This document shows, piece after piece, positions 26,421 through 28,087 of a DNA stretch of 28,087 bases (the first letter of the stretch is position 1; each line of letters begins with the position of its first letter). Source of the stretch: Candidatus Dechloromonas phosphorivorans (lineage in GTDB: Bacteria; Pseudomonadota; Gammaproteobacteria; Burkholderiales; Rhodocyclaceae). The notes beneath the pieces were generated by a model that worked only from the letters and a program-made list of their open reading frames with translations, ran no database searches and was not told where the DNA came from. Location: assembly GCA_016709495.1 (NCBI GenBank), contig JADJMS010000038.1, forward strand, positions 1 to 28,087. The letters are read 5' to 3'. The position numbers were made by a program, and so were the translations under genes.

Positions 26421-26474
26421 TTGAATTCTGGTGGGGCGCGACAGATTCGAACTGTCGACCTACGGATTAAGAGT
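26421..26474 (-). repeat. Attachment-site direct repeat, right copy (3' part of tRNA-Lys CTT)
   Basis: Identical to 21199-21252 over 54 bases. Here the tRNA homology goes four bases further (to 26478, completing the 5' strand of the anticodon stem, GCGGA on the minus strand) and then stops. The tRNA 5' half is again missing, so this copy is also a scar or junction, and the intact tRNA gene should lie beyond a further element to the right. Confidence 0.9.
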
Positions 26475-26582
26475 CCGCAATACATAAGTTTGTAGTAGTT
26501 TGCAACAGTTCGCATTATCCCATTAAATCAAAGATTACCGGCTATAATTAGTCCGTAGTAGATTGCCGTAGTTTGTTTAGAA

Positions 26583-26611
26583 ACGGCAACGAACGGCAAC
26601 CATACGGCAAC
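26583..26611 (+). repeat. Three direct repeats ACGGCAAC at 10-11 bp spacing
   Basis: Copies at 26583-26590, 26593-26600 and 26604-26611; a related inverse copy TTGCCGTA is about 20 bp upstream. One-helical-turn spacing between the attachment repeat and the integrase start suggests arm-type integrase or excisionase binding sites. Confidence 0.5.
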
Positions 26612-26630
26612 GGGAATCATGGGGTGAATC

Positions 26631-27936
26631 ATGGCAACGCTCACAGACCGAGTTATCCAGGCATCAAAAGCAACCAGCAAAGACCTGTGGCTTTCTGATG
26701 GTGGCGCCCGTGGCGCTGGCCGGCTTTATCTCCGGGTACAGCCTTCAGGCCGGCGCAGCTTTTATTACCGTTGCGCTGGTCCCGTTGGTGATCGCCAATC
26801 AATTCCCCTGGGTGAATACATACAGAAAGGCGGGCGTGCTGGCTTGACCCTGACCGAAGCCGAGACAAAGCCGGCAGATTGGCTGGTTGTACCTATCCGG
26901 GTATCAAAGACCTGAAGGGCCATATCGAAGCAGAGCATCGCGCCGGGAGGCAGGCCATTCGTTTTGCAGAGAAACTGCAAGACATGAAGAAGCCGAAGCC
27001 AAGCGTGAAGCCTGCGCAATCTCCTGAATAGTTACGTCGAACATTTGGAGCGGGCCGAAAGGTTGATTGGAAGGATGTGCAAAGCATCTTCCGGCTTCAC
27101 GTCTTCAATCAGTTCAGGGATCTTGCCGACCTTAAAGCAAGCGAAGTTAAAGCCCGTGATCTGCGTGAAGTTCTCGCCAAGCTAGTGAACGCGGGAAAGG
27201 TCGCTACGGCGGGCAAGCTGCGCTCAGCCACGCCCCAGCGCCGCATTTGCCACAGCGGCGGCAAAGCTGAATTTGATCCGACTGCGCCAGCTAAACTGCT
27301 GATTGGTTTTGGCATTGAAGCCAACCCGTGCGATGTACTGCCCAGCATGGCGCAATTCAATGTTGCGGGCGAGCGTACTCTTACCGAAGAAGAGCTTGGC
27401 CTGTATTTGAATGGTATCGACTTCTTTCCGTTGATGACGCAACGTGCAATGCGGTTGGCAATATATCTTGGCGGGCAGCGCCCTACGCACAAGAAGACAA
27501 CCGCCTTGCATATCCTTCCGCTGGTTGGCATCGCCCGTGAAGTCGTTGGCGAACTGATGAAGCTGAACGAAAAAGCACGTTCTTGTTCCAGAGCGTCGAG
27601 GATAGCCATTTGCGGCCAGAGACTCTATCGGCCGCGGTGTTCGAGATTTCTTCTGCCCTGGTCGATTGTTGCCGGAGTCGTTCCGTCTTCCAGGGGAAGG
27701 ATATTCGGCGGACCTGTGAAACGATGCTGGCCGGCATGGGAATCAGCAAGGATATTCGCGCACAGCTACTCAGTCACGGATTGTCTGGGGTCCAGGATCG
27801 CCACTATGACCGGCACGGCTATGGTGACGAGAAGCGCAACGTCCTGAAGTCTTGGAATGACAAGCTGGAGGCTTTGCGAAAAGGAGATCATCCGTCCGGA
27901 AACGTGATTAGTATTGATCAGGCGAAGGCGGCGTAA
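26631..27936 (+). pseudogene. P4-type tyrosine integrase, broken by frameshifts and an internal loss
   Basis: Begins MATLTDRVIQASKATSKDLW with an Arm DNA-binding domain of the P4/DUF4102 type (RLYLRVQPSGRRSFYYRC, SIPLGEYIQKGGRAGLTL). Frames break near 26885, 26930, 27020-27075, 27215, 27490 and 27580. The core-binding part (FRDLADLKASEVKARDLREV) and the catalytic C-terminus (KDIRRTCETMLAGMGIS, AQLLSHGLSG, nucleophile in RHYDRHGY) are readable. After LAIYLGGQRPT the text jumps to HILPLVGIAREVV, losing about 20 residues of the first catalytic segment. The ending resembles a well-populated integrase subfamily in which KDIRRT or similar replaces HxLR. Probably inactive as written, though assembly error could contribute. 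Confidence 0.75.
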
Positions 27937-27938
27937 CC

Positions 27939-28087
27939 ATGACTGATCGAGTTGTCGGTGTGTCAGATCAGGGCGCAATGCTGGATAAGTCTTTACCGTC
28001 AAAGAAGTGATCAGCGACGCCCTCGTGATTAATCCACCGCCGGATCCGATAAGCCAAGAACGGACGAAGAAGCTTCACGGATTCTTG
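27939..28087 (+). CDS. Small unrecognised protein after the second integrase (cut by the window end)
   Basis: ATG 27939 lies two bases after the integrase stop. The first frame stops after 23 residues (MTDRVVGVSDQGAMLDKSLP), but an overlapping frame from about 27990 continues open to the window end (VKEVISDALVINPPPDPISQ and on). This suggests one gene with a frameshift near 27990. No family is recognisable. Its position suggests an element gene, perhaps regulatory. Confidence 0.35.

Larger units (their letters stand above)
21199..26474. mobile_element. 5.2-kb integrative element at tRNA-Lys(CTT)
   Basis: Two perfect 54-bp copies of the tRNA-Lys 3' end lie 5,222 bp apart, repeat start to repeat start. 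A complete tyrosine integrase ends 60 bp before the right copy. Between them, all on the plus strand, are two unrecognised envelope-type proteins, one unrecognised 261-residue protein, a replication-initiator-like protein, a helix-turn-helix/excisionase-like protein and the integrase. There is no relaxase, coat or Zot-like gene. Size and the Rep-Xis-Int order suggest a small replicating integrative plasmid or a filamentous-phage-derived satellite. The left cargo part is visibly AT-richer than the surrounding core genes. Confidence 0.85.
26475..28087. mobile_element. Second integrative element at the same tRNA site (incomplete)
   Basis: After the right attachment repeat there is an AT-rich stretch with short direct repeats, then a P4-type integrase with an Arm DNA-binding domain reading away from the repeat, then another small frame. 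This arrangement, next to a truncated tRNA-Lys end, indicates a separate element in tandem with the first. Its far end is outside the window. Confidence 0.6.

Overview
The window looks like a betaproteobacterial chromosome segment, most likely Rhodocyclales (Dechloromonas/Azonexus/Azospira-like). This is inferred from gene content: many two-component systems, small phasin-like proteins, a ProQ/FinO-family RNA chaperone, a multihaem cytochrome lipoprotein and a Tat-exported molybdoenzyme. No 16S or other marker gene is present. Many genes are split by one-base frameshifts, often in homopolymer runs (CCCC, GGGG, AAAA, a seven-G run). Sequencing or assembly error is the simplest explanation, but true decay cannot be excluded. 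I therefore give whole-gene spans and state where the frame breaks.

Layout. (1) 1-2696: a FixL-like multi-PAS histidine kinase, cut by the window start, and its FixJ-like LuxR-type response regulator. (2) 2789-3412: two small phasin-like genes and a strong terminator. (3) 3489-5198: a CheB-like fragment, then a bacteriophytochrome photosensory module with no visible output domain. (4) 5758-7520: a degenerate receiver protein and, divergently, a ClpX-like AAA+ ATPase without the zinc-binding domain. (5) 7495-10266: a Cache-type hybrid histidine kinase. (6) 10509-11897: a Tat-exported dienelactone hydrolase-like protein and a ProQ-like protein.

(7) 11928-20935, all on the minus strand, is the centrepiece. 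In transcription order it has a sigma-54-type promoter, a methionine-rich periplasmic repeat protein (24% Met when mature), an unrecognised small secreted protein, a pentahaem c-type lipoprotein, a DmsA-like molybdopterin subunit, a four-cluster [4Fe-4S] subunit, a TorD-like chaperone, a histidine kinase with a CxxCH haem-type motif in its periplasmic domain, and an NtrC-type sigma-54 activator. I read this as a self-regulated periplasmic S-oxide reductase-like system. One plausible role is to recycle oxidised methionines of the Met-rich protein, by analogy with the MrpX/YedY1 hypochlorite defence of Azospira. The substrate is not proven by the sequence.

(8) 21199-26474: a 5,222-bp integrative element bounded by a perfect 54-bp direct repeat that is the 3' end of a tRNA-Lys(CTT) gene. 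It carries two unrecognised envelope proteins, an unrecognised 261-residue protein, a replication-initiator-like protein, an AlpA/excisionase-like protein and a tyrosine integrase. (9) 26475-28087: the start of a second, tandem element with a broken P4-type integrase; it runs off the window. The intact tRNA-Lys gene is expected beyond the right edge.
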